DNA of 64,000 nt from Bacteroides graminisolvens DSM 19988 = JCM 15093 (GCF_000428125.1 NZ_ATZI01000001.1:1050264-1114263), one strand, 5' to 3'. Positions 36,726 through 44,530 are shown, counted from the stretch's first letter. Numbers and translations are program-made. Notes: generated by a model not told the origin, from the sequence alone.

Positions 36726-37874
36726 TTACTCGACAAACTTAATGCAGACCGGCTTACTGAGTTTGATGTCTTTGCGGGTATCTGTAAGCAGACCTGTATT
36801 TATGTCACGCTCGTATATCTGAATGACGTTGCTATCTCTGCAGGCTACCAACAAAAATCTTCCATTGGGGGTGATTATGAAGTTACGCGGATGTATGCCG
36901 GTGTGTTGATATCCTTTTTGGGTCAGTGTGCCATCTTTGCCATTGATGCTGAAAATGGCTATTCCGTCTTCTTTTAAGCGATTGCTGGCGTATAGGTATT
37001 TTCCGTCCGGACTAATGTGTATATCTGCACTTCCTTGGGCTCTTACACTATCGGCCTCAATGTTTTGTATCACTTTTAATTGTCCGTCTGTATACTGAAA
37101 GGCGGTGACTTTCCCCGATAACTCGTTAATTACGTATGCGTGCATACCATTGGGAGCAAAGGTGAGGTGTCTCGGCCCCGACCCTGGTTCTAATTGAAAT
37201 GAAAGAGGTTGCCCCGTAGTCAGCAAAGGCTGTTTATTACGGTGGTTGGCTTGAAGGTTGACATTAAATTTATGTATTTTGTCGGTGCCAAGATCGCAGG
37301 CGAACAGATACTTCTTGTCGGGTGTGAATTGTACGCAATGCAGATGGGGCACTTTCTGGCGAACAGGGTCGGGTCCGGAGCCGTTGAACCTCATAATTCC
37401 GGAAGCTTTGTCAAGTGTACCGTCTTCTTTAATAGGGAAAACGGATATGCTGCCGCCGCTATAGTTGGCCGTTACTGCATATTGGCCATTGGTGATAATG
37501 TAACAAGGGTCGGCTCCCATAGTGGGTTGCTCATTTAATTTAGTGAGCTTTCCCTTTTCTTTATCAAGTGCGAACGCTGTGACTGCAGCCGTCGTGTCGT
37601 TGTGCTCACTCACAGCATACACAAACTTTCCATCTGCGGACGGGGTTAAATAGGAAGGATCCGAAACTGGTGTTTCACTCATTAGTTGTGCATTTCCTGT
37701 TTTCGCATCTAAGCGATAGGTATATATGCCTTTACTCTCTCCTGAAGTGTATGTACCCACTAACATGGTTAGTGTGTCATTGGTTGCTTCGTTCATTGAT
37801 TTGACTTCCTTACGCGACTGGCAGCTTGTTGCAAGGATGCCAATTGTACAAATACTTACGATCTCTTTCACCAT
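36726..37874 (-). CDS. lactonase-family beta-propeller lipoprotein (6-phosphogluconolactonase-like)
   Basis: The protein has seven-bladed propeller repeats of the YbhE/Pgl type: VGTYTSGESKGIYTYRLD, FVYAVSEHND, GSGPDPVRQKVPHLHCVQFTPD and GSGPRHLTFAPNG. It starts with a lipoprotein signal (ILATSCQ). Thus it sits in the envelope, and cytosolic 6-phosphogluconolactone is unlikely to be its substrate; another lactone is possible. The start 37874 (382 aa) is chosen because the upstream ATG at 37916 lies beyond the -7 element. Its stop is adjacent to that of the M23 gene (convergent). Confidence 0.85.
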   Translation of the reverse strand: MVKEIVSICTIGILATSCQSRKEVKSMNEATNDTLTMLVGTYTSGESKGIYTYRLDAKTGNAQLMSETPVSDPSYLTPSADGKFVYAVSEHNDTTAAVTAFALDKEKGKLTKLNEQPTMGADPCYIITNGQYAVTANYSGGSISVFPIKEDGTLDKASGIMRFNGSGPDPVRQKVPHLHCVQFTPDKKYLFACDLGTDKIHKFNVNLQANHRNKQPLLTTGQPLSFQLEPGSGPRHLTFAPNGMHAYVINELSGKVTAFQYTDGQLKVIQNIEADSVRAQGSADIHISPDGKYLYASNRLKEDGIAIFSINGKDGTLTQKGYQHTGIHPRNFIITPNGRFLLVACRDSNVIQIYERDINTGLLTDTRKDIKLSKPVCIKFVE

Positions 37875-37905
37875 TGTTTGTCTTTTAAATGTTTCAACAA
37901 TACTA

Positions 37906-37913
37906 CAAAAATA
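37906..37913 (-). promoter_or_regulatory. -7 element TATTTTTG of the lactonase gene
   Basis: Reverse-strand consensus 32 bp upstream of the start at 37874. Confidence 0.5.
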
Positions 37914-37974
37914 CAATAATCTTTTAATTTTTGTTTTTTAGAACATAAAAAACGAATAATTGACCCTTTTTGTG

Positions 37975-38004
37975 TTTGTATTAATCAGATAATACATATA
38001 TTTG
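37975..38004 (+). promoter_or_regulatory. promoter TTTG-N18-TATATTTG of ssrA
   Basis: TTTG at 37975-37978 and TATATTTG at 37997-38004, 31 bp before the mature tmRNA 5' end, implying a short 5' trailer to be trimmed. Confidence 0.6.
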
Positions 38005-38035
38005 CAACGCTAAAGTGGTTTACCACTCCTTTAAA

Positions 38036-38429
38036 GGGGTTGACTGGATTTGACAGCGGGCAGAAATGGTAGGTAAGCATGCAGTGCGTCGGTAATTTGC
38101 ACTTAAATATCAGTTATCAAAATTTTATCTGGCGAAAATAATTACGCTCTTGCTGCTTAATCGAATTATAGTAGATTAGCTTAATCTGGGTACTAGGTAT
38201 CCGGACGAGACATCACTCAGAAGCTGTGGCTTCGAAGTATTCTGGTTCAGTGGTGCAGTCATATCGGAGATAGCTTTAAGTGGCTTCGCATTTAAAGTGA
38301 AAATAAAGAAGATAAGGTTTGTGTTGATGGCTTTGGTTCTGCACAGACACGAAAATTTAGGCAAAGATAAGCATGTAGAAAGCTTATGATTTCCTCGTTT
38401 GGACGAGGGTTCGATTCCCTCCAGCTCCA
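38036..38429 (+). ncRNA. ssrA: transfer-messenger RNA (tmRNA)
   Basis: tmRNA rescues stalled ribosomes and tags the nascent protein for degradation. The 5' end GGGGTTG pairs with CAGCTCC at the 3' end (7-bp acceptor stem, discriminator A at 38429). The T arm GAGGGTTCGATTCCCTC is present, and CCA is not encoded. The reading frame for the tag is at 38131-38160 and translates as GENNYALAA followed by TAA, of the Bacteroides type. Pseudoknot regions lie between 38170 and 38350. The gene is ~394 nt, which is usual. Confidence 0.97.
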
Positions 38430-38452
38430 CTTAGCCAATCTGACAATTTAGT

Positions 38453-38488
38453 CGTTCCCTACAAATTTAACCTGATTTGTAGGGAGCG
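38453..38488 (+). terminator. hairpin downstream of ssrA without T-tract
   Basis: CGTTCCCTACAAAT/ATTTGTAGGGAGCG (14 bp with one wobble) and an 8-nt loop begin 23 nt after the tmRNA 3' end. The lack of T residues makes it an unusual terminator; it may be an RNA-processing or stabilising hairpin. Confidence 0.5.
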
Positions 38489-38600
38489 GTTAAAGAAGCA
38501 ATCCACTAAACTTTAATGAATTTAAATCATATAACAAGTTGTTACTTTTTCAGTATGAATGAGTAATTTACTATGAAGACATTTTTTTTAATTAAATACA

Positions 38601-39317
38601 ATGGAAGAATCGGCTATTGAAGAGATTGGCGAAGGAATGTTGCCTTATGAAAGGGATCTATTTCTTTTTTTGAACAGACATCACTCTGAGTTCTGGGATA
38701 ATTTCATGATGTTGTATTCGGGTAAGTTGTTATGGGTTCCACTTTGTTTGGTTTTTCTTGGTTTAGCTTTCTATAAGGTTAAGTGGCAAAATGCATTGCT
38801 GTTTATTGCTTGTTTTATATTGTTAGCTTGTCTTTGTGATCAAATTTCAGCCAATGTCATTAAGCCTTTGTTTTCAAGGTTACGCCCCACGCATCATCCG
38901 GATTTTATGGCTCAGGTGCTTACTGTAGATAACTATCGAGGAGGCAGGTTTGGTTTTGTCTCTTCTCATGCTGCCAATGGTTTTGGAGCTGTCGTATTTC
39001 TGTCTTTGGTTTATCGATGTTTGATATTTACTTCTGTCATGTCTCTGTGGGGGCTCATAACGTGTTACTCGCGAATTTATTTGGGCGTTCATTTTGTGAC
39101 TGATGTTATTGGCGGAATCTTATTGGGCGCCATGATCGGTTTTTTGGTTTTCCTATTATTTCGCTATTTACAAAAAAAATGCTTTAAGAAGTCGTTTTCA
39201 GAATGTCTTCATGGCGGCTGTTGTTTAAAAGTTAGGTCTCGCATTATTATGCTTACAGTGGGCATTACGGTTCTTGTTAATACAACAATTTCTCTTGTAG
39301 AAATGCTAACCAATTAA
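38601..39317 (+). CDS. PAP2-family membrane phosphatase
   Basis: This 238-aa membrane protein has about six helices and the three-part acid-phosphatase signature. KPLFSRLRPTHH (~residues 93-104) is motif 1, SSHAANGF (~120) is motif 2, and SRIYLGVHFVTDVIGG (~154-169) is motif 3. Family members dephosphorylate lipid phosphates such as undecaprenyl diphosphate, phosphatidylglycerol phosphate or lipid A; which one is not clear. The C-terminus after ~195 is Cys-rich (CLHGGCC) and carries an extra hydrophobic segment. A terminator follows. Confidence 0.88.
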   Translation: MEESAIEEIGEGMLPYERDLFLFLNRHHSEFWDNFMMLYSGKLLWVPLCLVFLGLAFYKVKWQNALLFIACFILLACLCDQISANVIKPLFSRLRPTHHPDFMAQVLTVDNYRGGRFGFVSSHAANGFGAVVFLSLVYRCLIFTSVMSLWGLITCYSRIYLGVHFVTDVIGGILLGAMIGFLVFLLFRYLQKKCFKKSFSECLHGGCCLKVRSRIIMLTVGITVLVNTTISLVEMLTN

Positions 39318-39359
39318 TTGAAAAAGTTTCTTAATCCTAGTTTCGTTTTGATATAAATG

Positions 39360-39400
39360 AAAAGGGGGAGGGCGTTTATTCGCCTTCCCCTTTTCTCTAT
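39360..39400 (+). terminator. intrinsic terminator after the PAP2 gene
   Basis: AAAAGGGGGAGGGCG pairs with CGCCTTCCCCTTTT with one bulge around TTTATT. The right arm ends in TTTTCTCT. Confidence 0.75.
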
Positions 39401-39454
39401 TGTTATTTATATACTTTCTTGGAATTTATGACTTCTATATGAAGTCTGACTTTG

Positions 39455-39598
39455 TTAGGCTACGGCTCTATTTGCCATAAGCTTTTGTAACTTACCATTT
39501 AATAACTGGCACATAATACCGTTTCCCATTGCTTGGTATCTTTTAATACGGTACTGTAACATCATAATTTCATTTGCATTCTTTTTCATAATCTTCAT
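39455..39598 (-). CDS. 47-aa basic small protein
   Basis: A complete ORF too short for usual gene callers: it begins MKIMKKNANEIMMLQYRIKR and ends LQKLMANRAVA. It is rich in Lys, Met, Leu and Gln (about ten basic residues, one acidic), with helical periodicity. A purine-rich stretch (AAAAGGTGGTGAGCAC) lies just upstream, compatible with a ribosome-binding site. No signal peptide or membrane helix. Function unknown; a small RNA- or ribosome-binding protein would fit the charge, but that is guesswork. It lies alone between PAP2 and rny, both ~150-220 bp away. Confidence 0.6.
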   Translation of the reverse strand: MKIMKKNANEIMMLQYRIKRYQAMGNGIMCQLLNGKLQKLMANRAVA

Positions 39599-39762
39599 CT
39601 TTTGTGCTCACCACCTTTTGGAGAGCTATTATTATTCTTTTCTATTATTTCGATGCAAAGATAAAGCTTATTTCTTATTTGTATGTTTTATAACATATAA
39701 ATAATGCTAAAAGTATTCGATTTTATTTTGTATGGGTCCTTTCCTTTGAATTTATGAATCAA

Positions 39763-39792
39763 AAAAGGTTCGGCAACACTGCCGAACCTTTT
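39763..39792 (-). terminator. intrinsic terminator of rny
   Basis: A 13-bp perfect stem AAAAGGTTCGGCA with ACAC loop begins 22 bp after the rny stop. On the reverse strand the stem ends in TTTTTT. Confidence 0.9.
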
Positions 39793-39814
39793 CATTTATC
39801 TTTTGATTAATTGC

Positions 39815-41350
39815 TTATTTAGCAAAGCTTACTGCACGAGTTTCACGTATCACAGTGATTTTTACTTGGCCTGGATAAGTCATTTCATCCTGAATCTTCT
39901 TAGCTATTTCAGTAGAAAGATTTTCTGTTTCCCTATCGTCAATCTTATCAGCACCTACAATTACGCGTAATTCTCTACCTGCTTGAATAGCGTACGTCTT
40001 GGTAACGCCTGGATATGACATGGCTAATTGCTCAAGATCGTTGAGGCGTTTAATATAAGCTTCCACAATTTCTCGTCTTGCTCCTGGACGTGCACCGGAA
40101 ATTGCGTCGCAAACTTGCACGATAGGTGCTAATAAGCTTGTCATTTCAACTTCATCGTGGTGTGCCCCGATAGCATTGCAGATATCAGGCTTTTCTTTGA
40201 ACTTCTCAGCTAGTTTCATACCTAATAATGCATGTGGTAATTCTGGTTCTTCATCGGGCACCTTACCTATATCGTGTAACAATCCGGCTCTTTTTGCTTT
40301 CTTTGGATTTAGACCGAGTTCCGATGCCATTACTGCACATAAATTAGCTGTTTCACGAGCATGTTGCAACAAATTTTGTCCGTATGAAGACCTATACTTC
40401 ATCTTACCAATGATACGGATTAATTCAGGATGTAAACCATGAATTCCCAAGTCAATTGTGGTACGTTTACCTGTTTCAATGATTTCTTCTTCTATCTGTT
40501 TTTTAACTTTTGCAACGACTTCTTCAATACGAGCCGGGTGAATACGTCCGTCTGTTACTAGTTGATGAAGTGCAAGACGCGCTATTTCACGACGTACAGG
40601 ATCGAATGCAGATAATACAATCGCTTCGGGGGTATCATCAACCACAATTTCAACTCCGGTTGCAGCTTCAAGAGCTCGTATGTTTCTACCTTCACGGCCG
40701 ATGATACGTCCTTTGATTTCATCAGACTCAATATGGAATACTGTAACCGAGTTCTCAATTGCCGTTTCAGTTGCTACGCGTTGTATTGTTTGAATAACAA
40801 TGCGCTTAGCTTCTTTATTAGCTGTTAATTTAGCATCGTCCATAATATCATTAATGAAAGATTGGGCTTCTGTTTTAGCTTCTTCCTTCAATGATTCAAT
40901 TAATCGGTCCTTTGCTTCATCGGCAGAAAGTCCTGATAATGCCTCAAGTTTTTCAATTTCTTGATGTTGCAACTTATCTAGTTCCTCTTTTTTCTTCTCA
41001 ATGATTACAAGCTGAGCCTCGAGATTCTCTTTTACTACTTCGGACTCTGCTTTTTTACGTTGAATTTCATCTTGCCTTTGGGCAATAACCATTTCTCTTT
41101 GTTTCAGTTTGTTTTCAGCTTGCTGAATTTTTTGGTTTCTGATAGAGACTTCTTTCTCCAAGTCTGCTTTTTTGTTTAGGAACTTTTCCTTCACTTCAAG
41201 CAGCTTGTTCTTCTTTATAACCTCAGCTTCCGTTTCGGCTTCTTTGAGAATACTGTCATACTTCGATTTGAGTGCATATCGAAACATTACATACGACAAT
41301 GTTCCACCAAGAAGGAGGCATACAATGGATGCTACTATTGTTACTGTCAT
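39815..41350 (-). CDS. rny: ribonuclease Y
   Basis: RNase Y is a membrane-anchored endoribonuclease that starts mRNA decay. From [10 protein letters not shown] (41350) the protein is 511 aa. It has one N-terminal membrane helix, a long coiled coil (~30-190, rich in Glu, Lys and Gln), a KH domain ([19 protein letters not shown], ~210-270) and an HD phosphohydrolase domain ([13 protein letters not shown], ~350). The ORF is open to 41392, but the upstream residues look non-coding. It is third in the ZapB-like/zapA/rny order on this strand. Confidence 0.95.
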   Translation of the reverse strand: MTVTIVASIVCLLLGGTLSYVMFRYALKSKYDSILKEAETEAEVIKKNKLLEVKEKFLNKKADLEKEVSIRNQKIQQAENKLKQREMVIAQRQDEIQRKKAESEVVKENLEAQLVIIEKKKEELDKLQHQEIEKLEALSGLSADEAKDRLIESLKEEAKTEAQSFINDIMDDAKLTANKEAKRIVIQTIQRVATETAIENSVTVFHIESDEIKGRIIGREGRNIRALEAATGVEIVVDDTPEAIVLSAFDPVRREIARLALHQLVTDGRIHPARIEEVVAKVKKQIEEEIIETGKRTTIDLGIHGLHPELIRIIGKMKYRSSYGQNLLQHARETANLCAVMASELGLNPKKAKRAGLLHDIGKVPDEEPELPHALLGMKLAEKFKEKPDICNAIGAHHDEVEMTSLLAPIVQVCDAISGARPGARREIVEAYIKRLNDLEQLAMSYPGVTKTYAIQAGRELRVIVGADKIDDRETENLSTEIAKKIQDEMTYPGQVKITVIRETRAVSFAK

Positions 41351-41382
41351 TTCAATTAATTTAATATGTGTATAAAATAAAA

Positions 41383-41439
41383 ACGCACTCACTAAAACAC
41401 ATGCAACACCTTAATTGTCCATGTATTCTAGTAGTGCGT
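41383..41439 (-). repeat. interrupted hairpin in the zapA-rny spacer
   Basis: ACGCACT pairs with AGTGCGT (41383-41389 with 41433-41439), then ACTA with TAGT, then ACATG with CATGT after small internal loops, around an apical loop of ~16 nt. It lies 33 nt upstream of the rny ATG and has no T-tract. Confidence 0.55.
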
Positions 41440-41481
41440 GTATCTTCTTATAATTAATAAATCTCTAAATATATCTGAACT

Positions 41482-41772
41482 CTATTCTTTCCTGAAATAC
41501 TCTTCCAGCAAGTCTGTGAGTTCATCTATTTTTTTGCTATACGGCTCAGTGTCATTACGTTGCTTTAATTTTTGATTCTCTAAAGAAAATTCATACGCTA
41601 CCATAGCGATAATTTTTTCGAGTTCCAAATTTTTATAATGGCTCCGATACGTATTAAGTCTCATATTTACCTGTTTTGCTGCCTCTCGAACTAATTCTTC
41701 CTCTTCCATATTTATTTGTAGAGGATAATTGGCATCAGCAATTTGCAGATTTATTTTTATCTTATCGTTCAT
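41482..41772 (-). CDS. zapA: cell division protein ZapA
   Basis: ZapA stabilises FtsZ bundles at mid-cell. From MNDKIKINLQ (41772) the protein is 96 aa. It has the ZapA N-terminal beta part (IKINLQIADANYPLQINMEE), the conserved VREAAKQVNMRLNTYRSHY helix, and a coiled-coil C-terminus. An upstream ATG (41799) would overlap the preceding gene by 8 bp and is less likely. It probably shares an operon with the coiled-coil gene before it and rny after it. Confidence 0.88.
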   Translation of the reverse strand: MNDKIKINLQIADANYPLQINMEEEELVREAAKQVNMRLNTYRSHYKNLELEKIIAMVAYEFSLENQKLKQRNDTEPYSKKIDELTDLLEEYFRKE

Positions 41773-41791
41773 ACACCATTCTTTATTTGTT

Positions 41792-42085
41792 TTATTCATT
41801 TAATAAAGCGATGCATTTATCGACTTCACGCACTAATTTCGACAATCGCAGCTTTGTCTCTTTTACATCGCTGCCGTTAAGGCTGATTGTTCTCGCTGTT
41901 TTTAGGTTAGTGTAGTTGGCTTCTAAAATTAAATAAGAAGCCTTTACCTTTGCTATTTCTTCTTTCTGTTCCTCCAATAGTTGCCTTAAACCGGCATTTT
42001 CTTGTTTTAGCTCATCATGAAGATAAATCAAATGCCTTAATCGGGCTTCAAAGGTTGATAATAACTTTTTTTCTTCTTCTGTCAT
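41792..42085 (-). CDS. coiled-coil protein, ZapB-like
   Basis: This 97-aa protein is nearly all helix, with heptad periodicity from residue 5 to 65 (LRHLIYLHDELKQENAGLRQ). It has the size and composition of the FtsZ-ring protein ZapB or of similar coiled-coil partners. Position directly upstream of zapA supports a cell-division role, though sequence alone does not prove it. It has its own -7 element (TATTTTTG) 20 bp upstream. Confidence 0.8.
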   Translation of the reverse strand: MTEEEKKLLSTFEARLRHLIYLHDELKQENAGLRQLLEEQKEEIAKVKASYLILEANYTNLKTARTISLNGSDVKETKLRLSKLVREVDKCIALLNE

Positions 42086-42104
42086 TCTACACTAAAATTG
42101 TACA

Positions 42105-42112
42105 CAAAAATA
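42105..42112 (-). promoter_or_regulatory. -7 element TATTTTTG of the ZapB-like/zapA/rny operon
   Basis: Reverse-strand consensus 20 bp upstream of the ATG at 42085. Confidence 0.5.
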
Positions 42113-42243
42113 CAATTTACTCTCAGATTACAAAAACTTTTCATAAGAAATTAATTCAAAAGTCTTAAAAAACTTATTTAATACTAATAAAACAGTCTTT
42201 ATTATCTTTAAAAATGATAGAAAGAAAAAATAATTTCAAATAA

Positions 42244-42274
42244 TTTGGTTTATAAAATAAACTAGTTACATTTG
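42244..42274 (+). promoter_or_regulatory. promoter TTTG-N19-TACATTTG of the 2TM/winged-helix operon
   Basis: TTTG at 42244-42247 and TACATTTG at 42267-42274: both boxes match the Bacteroides consensus with 19-bp spacing, the best promoter in the window. Confidence 0.72.
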
Positions 42275-42277
42275 CAG

Positions 42278-42291
42278 AAGATTCGAATCTT
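42278..42291. promoter_or_regulatory. 14-bp palindrome AAGATTCGAATCTT at the transcription start
   Basis: A perfect palindrome spanning the expected +1 (about 42281) of the 2TM/winged-helix operon. It is well placed for a dimeric repressor, and the operon itself encodes a winged-helix protein, so autoregulation is plausible. Confidence 0.55.
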
Positions 42292-42396
42292 ACTATTTTT
42301 TATAGGTATTTGTACTTTATAAAAAATAAATCTCTAAAAAGAATATGAACCAGAACCGTATTTCTTAGTACGGAAGATGAAAACGAAAAATTAATT

Positions 42397-42618
42397 ATGG
42401 AACTAACAAATGAAAAAACAAAAATGAAGAATCAATGCAAATTAAATATAATAATGAGCATTGTGAAGTATTTGGTCGTAAATGCATTTTTGGTGTTTGT
42501 CAATTTGATGACAACGCCTAATTATTTATGGGTACTGTGGGTAATTGCCGGTTGGGGGATCGGTTTAATATTAACTATTGTGACAAACTATCTGGAATTT
42601 AAGTATAACAACAAATAA
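42397..42618 (+). CDS. 2TM domain small membrane protein
   Basis: This 73-aa protein has two hydrophobic helices (about residues 18-38 and 44-64) joined by a short loop containing MTTPNYLWVLWV, which matches the 2TM domain group of Bacteroidota. The basic N-terminus suggests both ends are cytoplasmic. It is the first gene of an operon with a 30-aa membrane peptide, a six-helix membrane protein and a winged-helix regulator. Such 2TM domains are often found next to histidine kinases or regulators. No function is known. Confidence 0.7.
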   Translation: MELTNEKTKMKNQCKLNIIMSIVKYLVVNAFLVFVNLMTTPNYLWVLWVIAGWGIGLILTIVTNYLEFKYNNK

Positions 42619-42619
42619 A

Positions 42620-42712
42620 ATGGATGAGCTTATTTTAAAATTGAGTGTATGTTGGATTGTGTCATTTGTTGCTATAGTTTATATATGTTGTGATTACACA
42701 CGTAATTATTAG
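42620..42712 (+). CDS. 30-aa membrane micropeptide
   Basis: A complete ORF MDELILKLSVCWIVSFVAIV followed by YICCDYTRNY and TAG. It starts 1 bp after the stop of the 2TM gene and ends 5 bp before the next gene, so it fills the gap exactly. It has one hydrophobic helix (residues ~5-23) and a Cys pair (CC) at the membrane border. Too short for usual gene callers; it is plausibly translated because of the spacing. Confidence 0.5.
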   Translation: MDELILKLSVCWIVSFVAIVYICCDYTRNY

Positions 42713-42717
42713 AAAAT

Positions 42718-43302
42718 ATGGAAGATAAAGTTTTAACTGAGAAAGAAAGTTTAGATCTTATTTCTCAAATGATTCGTAATACACGAAGTCGTTTAGAAGA
42801 TAATAGTGGTATTCCTTTTCTCATTTGGGGATATACTACTGTAATTGTTGCTGTAGTTGTGTGGTCTTTAGTAACAACGTCCGGCAATTATTTATGGCAT
42901 TGGCTTTGGTTCGCTATACCGGTGTTTGGAGGAACATTATGGCTATTGAATTATAAGAAACAATTAAATAATAGATCGCGAGCTATCACGTTTGTTGATA
43001 GGGCAATCAGTCATGTGTGGATGGTATTTGGAATTGCCTCTTTTATGATTTCGATTATTGCACTTTTGACTTACATACCCATTTTATTTATTGTATTACT
43101 TACCATGGGAATGGCTACGGCAATTACAGGATTAATGATTCGTTTTAAGCCTATTATTTTTTCTGGATTTATCGGTATTCTCTTTTCGCCGCTTTGCGTA
43201 ATAGTTCGTGATGCTTCTTCTATTTTAATTTTTGCTGCCGTTTTTGTATTGATGATGGTTATACCGGGTCACATGCTAAATTATACAGCTAAAAGAAGGT
43301 AG
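42718..43302 (+). CDS. six-helix membrane protein of unknown function
   Basis: This 194-aa protein has a cytoplasmic start (MEDKVLTEKESLDLISQMIRN, then TRSRLEDNSGIPFLIWGY), which is typical of a Bacteroidota family often paired with small regulators. About six membrane helices follow (38-60, 66-84, 98-117, 122-140, 145-160, 167-187). Lys and Arg are concentrated on inside loops. It follows the micropeptide at 5 bp and precedes the regulator by 11 bp. Function unknown; it may sense or transmit a signal to the regulator. Confidence 0.72.
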   Translation: MEDKVLTEKESLDLISQMIRNTRSRLEDNSGIPFLIWGYTTVIVAVVVWSLVTTSGNYLWHWLWFAIPVFGGTLWLLNYKKQLNNRSRAITFVDRAISHVWMVFGIASFMISIIALLTYIPILFIVLLTMGMATAITGLMIRFKPIIFSGFIGILFSPLCVIVRDASSILIFAAVFVLMMVIPGHMLNYTAKRR

Positions 43303-43313
43303 GAAAGGAGGAC

Positions 43314-43601
43314 TTGATGTTTAAAGAATTAAACCCTTTGCTTCACTCTGAATTACGTTTAGCTGTTATTTCTTTGTTAATGACAGTTGAAGAGGCAGAC
43401 TTTGTGTATCTTCGTCAGCAAACTGGTGCTACAGCTGGTAATTTAAGCATTCAGATAGATAAACTGAATAATGCAGGATATGTTGAAGTTACCAAGACGT
43501 TCAAAGGAAAGATGCCGCGTACGGTCTGTAAAATCACACCTGTAGGTGTAGATGCTTTTGAAGAGTATGTAGAAGCTTTGAAAACATATATATTAAGATA
43601 A
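43314..43601 (+). CDS. winged-helix DNA-binding regulator
   Basis: This 95-aa protein is a stand-alone winged helix of the MarR/PadR-like HTH_27 kind. LLHSELRLAVISLLMTVEEA is helix 1, DFVYLRQQTGATAGNLSIQIDKL is helix 2 and the recognition helix, and GYVEVTKTFKGKMPRTVCKI is the beta wing. It closes the operon that begins with the 2TM gene and likely controls it. The next gene begins 4 bp after its stop. Confidence 0.85.
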   Translation: MMFKELNPLLHSELRLAVISLLMTVEEADFVYLRQQTGATAGNLSIQIDKLNNAGYVEVTKTFKGKMPRTVCKITPVGVDAFEEYVEALKTYILR

Positions 43602-43605
43602 CCAT

Positions 43606-44172
43606 ATGCTTAAAATTTTAATAACTTGTGCCGTCAGAGAAGAATTCTTTGAAATAAAATGGCCCGATACAGAGGTGTATTATGTACTCACCGGAATTGG
43701 TAAAGCTAAAGCGGCTTACCGTGTTGCAGAAGCAATAAATCATGTTCAACCTGATTTGGTTGTTAATGCAGGTACTGCCGGTACCATAGTTCATCAGGTA
43801 GGCGATATCTTTGTTTGCAAGACATTTGTAGACAGAGATATGGCAAAATTGAAAGATTTCGGATTGGAAAGTGAAATATCTACTACAGAATTATTGTCAG
43901 ATAAAGGGCTTTGTAAAGAATGGGGTCGAGAGGGCATATGTAATACCGGAGATAGTTTTCTTACCGAAGAATCAACTCTTCAGGGTGATGTTGTTGATAT
44001 GGAAGCTTATGCTCAAGCATTTGTGTGTCGTGATAAAGAGGTGCCTTTTATTGCAGTAAAATACGTAACTGATATTGTTGGTAAGAACTCGGTTGCTCAT
44101 TGGGAGGATAAATTGAAAGATGCGCGGACGGCTTTAAGTCATTTCTTTAGTGTTCTATATGATAAAATATGA
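43606..44172 (+). CDS. nucleoside phosphorylase/MTAN-like hydrolase
   Basis: This 188-aa protein has the purine nucleoside phosphorylase/MTAN fold: GIGKAKAAYRVAEAI, VNAGTAGTI (ribose/phosphate site), NTGDSFL and VVDMEAYAQA (substrate-binding Met-Glu). It is shorter than E. coli MTAN (~230 aa), so one helical part is reduced. It probably cleaves methylthioadenosine or a related nucleoside. It follows the winged-helix gene by 4 bp. Its 3' end overlaps the converging DUF454 gene by 34 bp, an overlap of coding ends on opposite strands. Confidence 0.85.
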   Translation: MLKILITCAVREEFFEIKWPDTEVYYVLTGIGKAKAAYRVAEAINHVQPDLVVNAGTAGTIVHQVGDIFVCKTFVDRDMAKLKDFGLESEISTTELLSDKGLCKEWGREGICNTGDSFLTEESTLQGDVVDMEAYAQAFVCRDKEVPFIAVKYVTDIVGKNSVAHWEDKLKDARTALSHFFSVLYDKI

Positions 44173-44513
44173 TAAGTAACACCAATGGCAATGGCAATAA
44201 GCAAAAATTTAATCCAGATGATTGGCACAAGGTAGGCTACGCAATAAAGCATGCTGCCCCACATCAATGTGATGGATATTATCTTGGCACGGAGTGGAAT
44301 CGCTTTTTTCTCTCTAAAATTGCGAATATAAGGTCCTAAGTGTTTTTGGCCTAGTAGCCAGTCATATAGTTTGGGAGAAGACTTGAAATATAGGGCAGCT
44401 GAAAGTAACAGAAAAGGCGTGGTAGGAAGTAGGGGTAGAAATATACCCACAATACCTAATATAAGTGAAATGGTGCCTATGATTACAAGTAATATTCTCA
44501 TCAGATTGACCAT
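44139..44513 (-). CDS. DUF454 (YbaN-like) membrane protein
   Basis: From MVNLMRILLVIIG (44513) the protein is 124 aa; an ATG at 44501 is also possible. It has the DUF454 pattern: hydrophobic start, LPLLPTTPFLLLSAALYFKS, and YIRNFREKKAIPLRAKI, with about three membrane helices. Role unknown. The longer frame to 44606 runs through the terminator and tRNA gene and is rejected. It lies directly downstream of tRNA-Trp on the same strand, but a 16-bp terminator separates them. Confidence 0.85.
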   Translation of the reverse strand: MVNLMRILLVIIGTISLILGIVGIFLPLLPTTPFLLLSAALYFKSSPKLYDWLLGQKHLGPYIRNFREKKAIPLRAKIISITLMWGSMLYCVAYLVPIIWIKFLLIAIAIGVTYHILSYRTLKK

Positions 44514-44530
44514 ATTAAGATTTGCTTTAT

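Larger units (their letters stand above)
42086..42396. other. divergent promoter region, 311 bp
   Basis: AT-rich. It contains the reverse -7 element of the ZapB-like operon (42105-42112), the forward promoter of the 2TM operon (42244-42274), a 14-bp palindrome directly after it, and a small hairpin CCGTA/TACGG (42356-42373). A seven-codon frame (MNQNRIS, from 42345) precedes the first gene. No other gene is seen. Confidence 0.6.

Noticed and set aside
38176..38430. 84-codon ORF on the minus strand
   Set aside because: It lies entirely within the tmRNA gene and opposite to it; the acceptor and tag features show the region is RNA.
41383..41439. 6S RNA next to zapA, as in Proteobacteria
   Set aside because: The spacer is ~130 bp, too short for a ~180-nt 6S RNA with its open bulge; only a small hairpin is present.
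42345..42368. seven-codon upstream ORF MNQNRIS in the 2TM leader
   Set aside because: Too short to judge; no codon runs or spacing suggest an attenuator.
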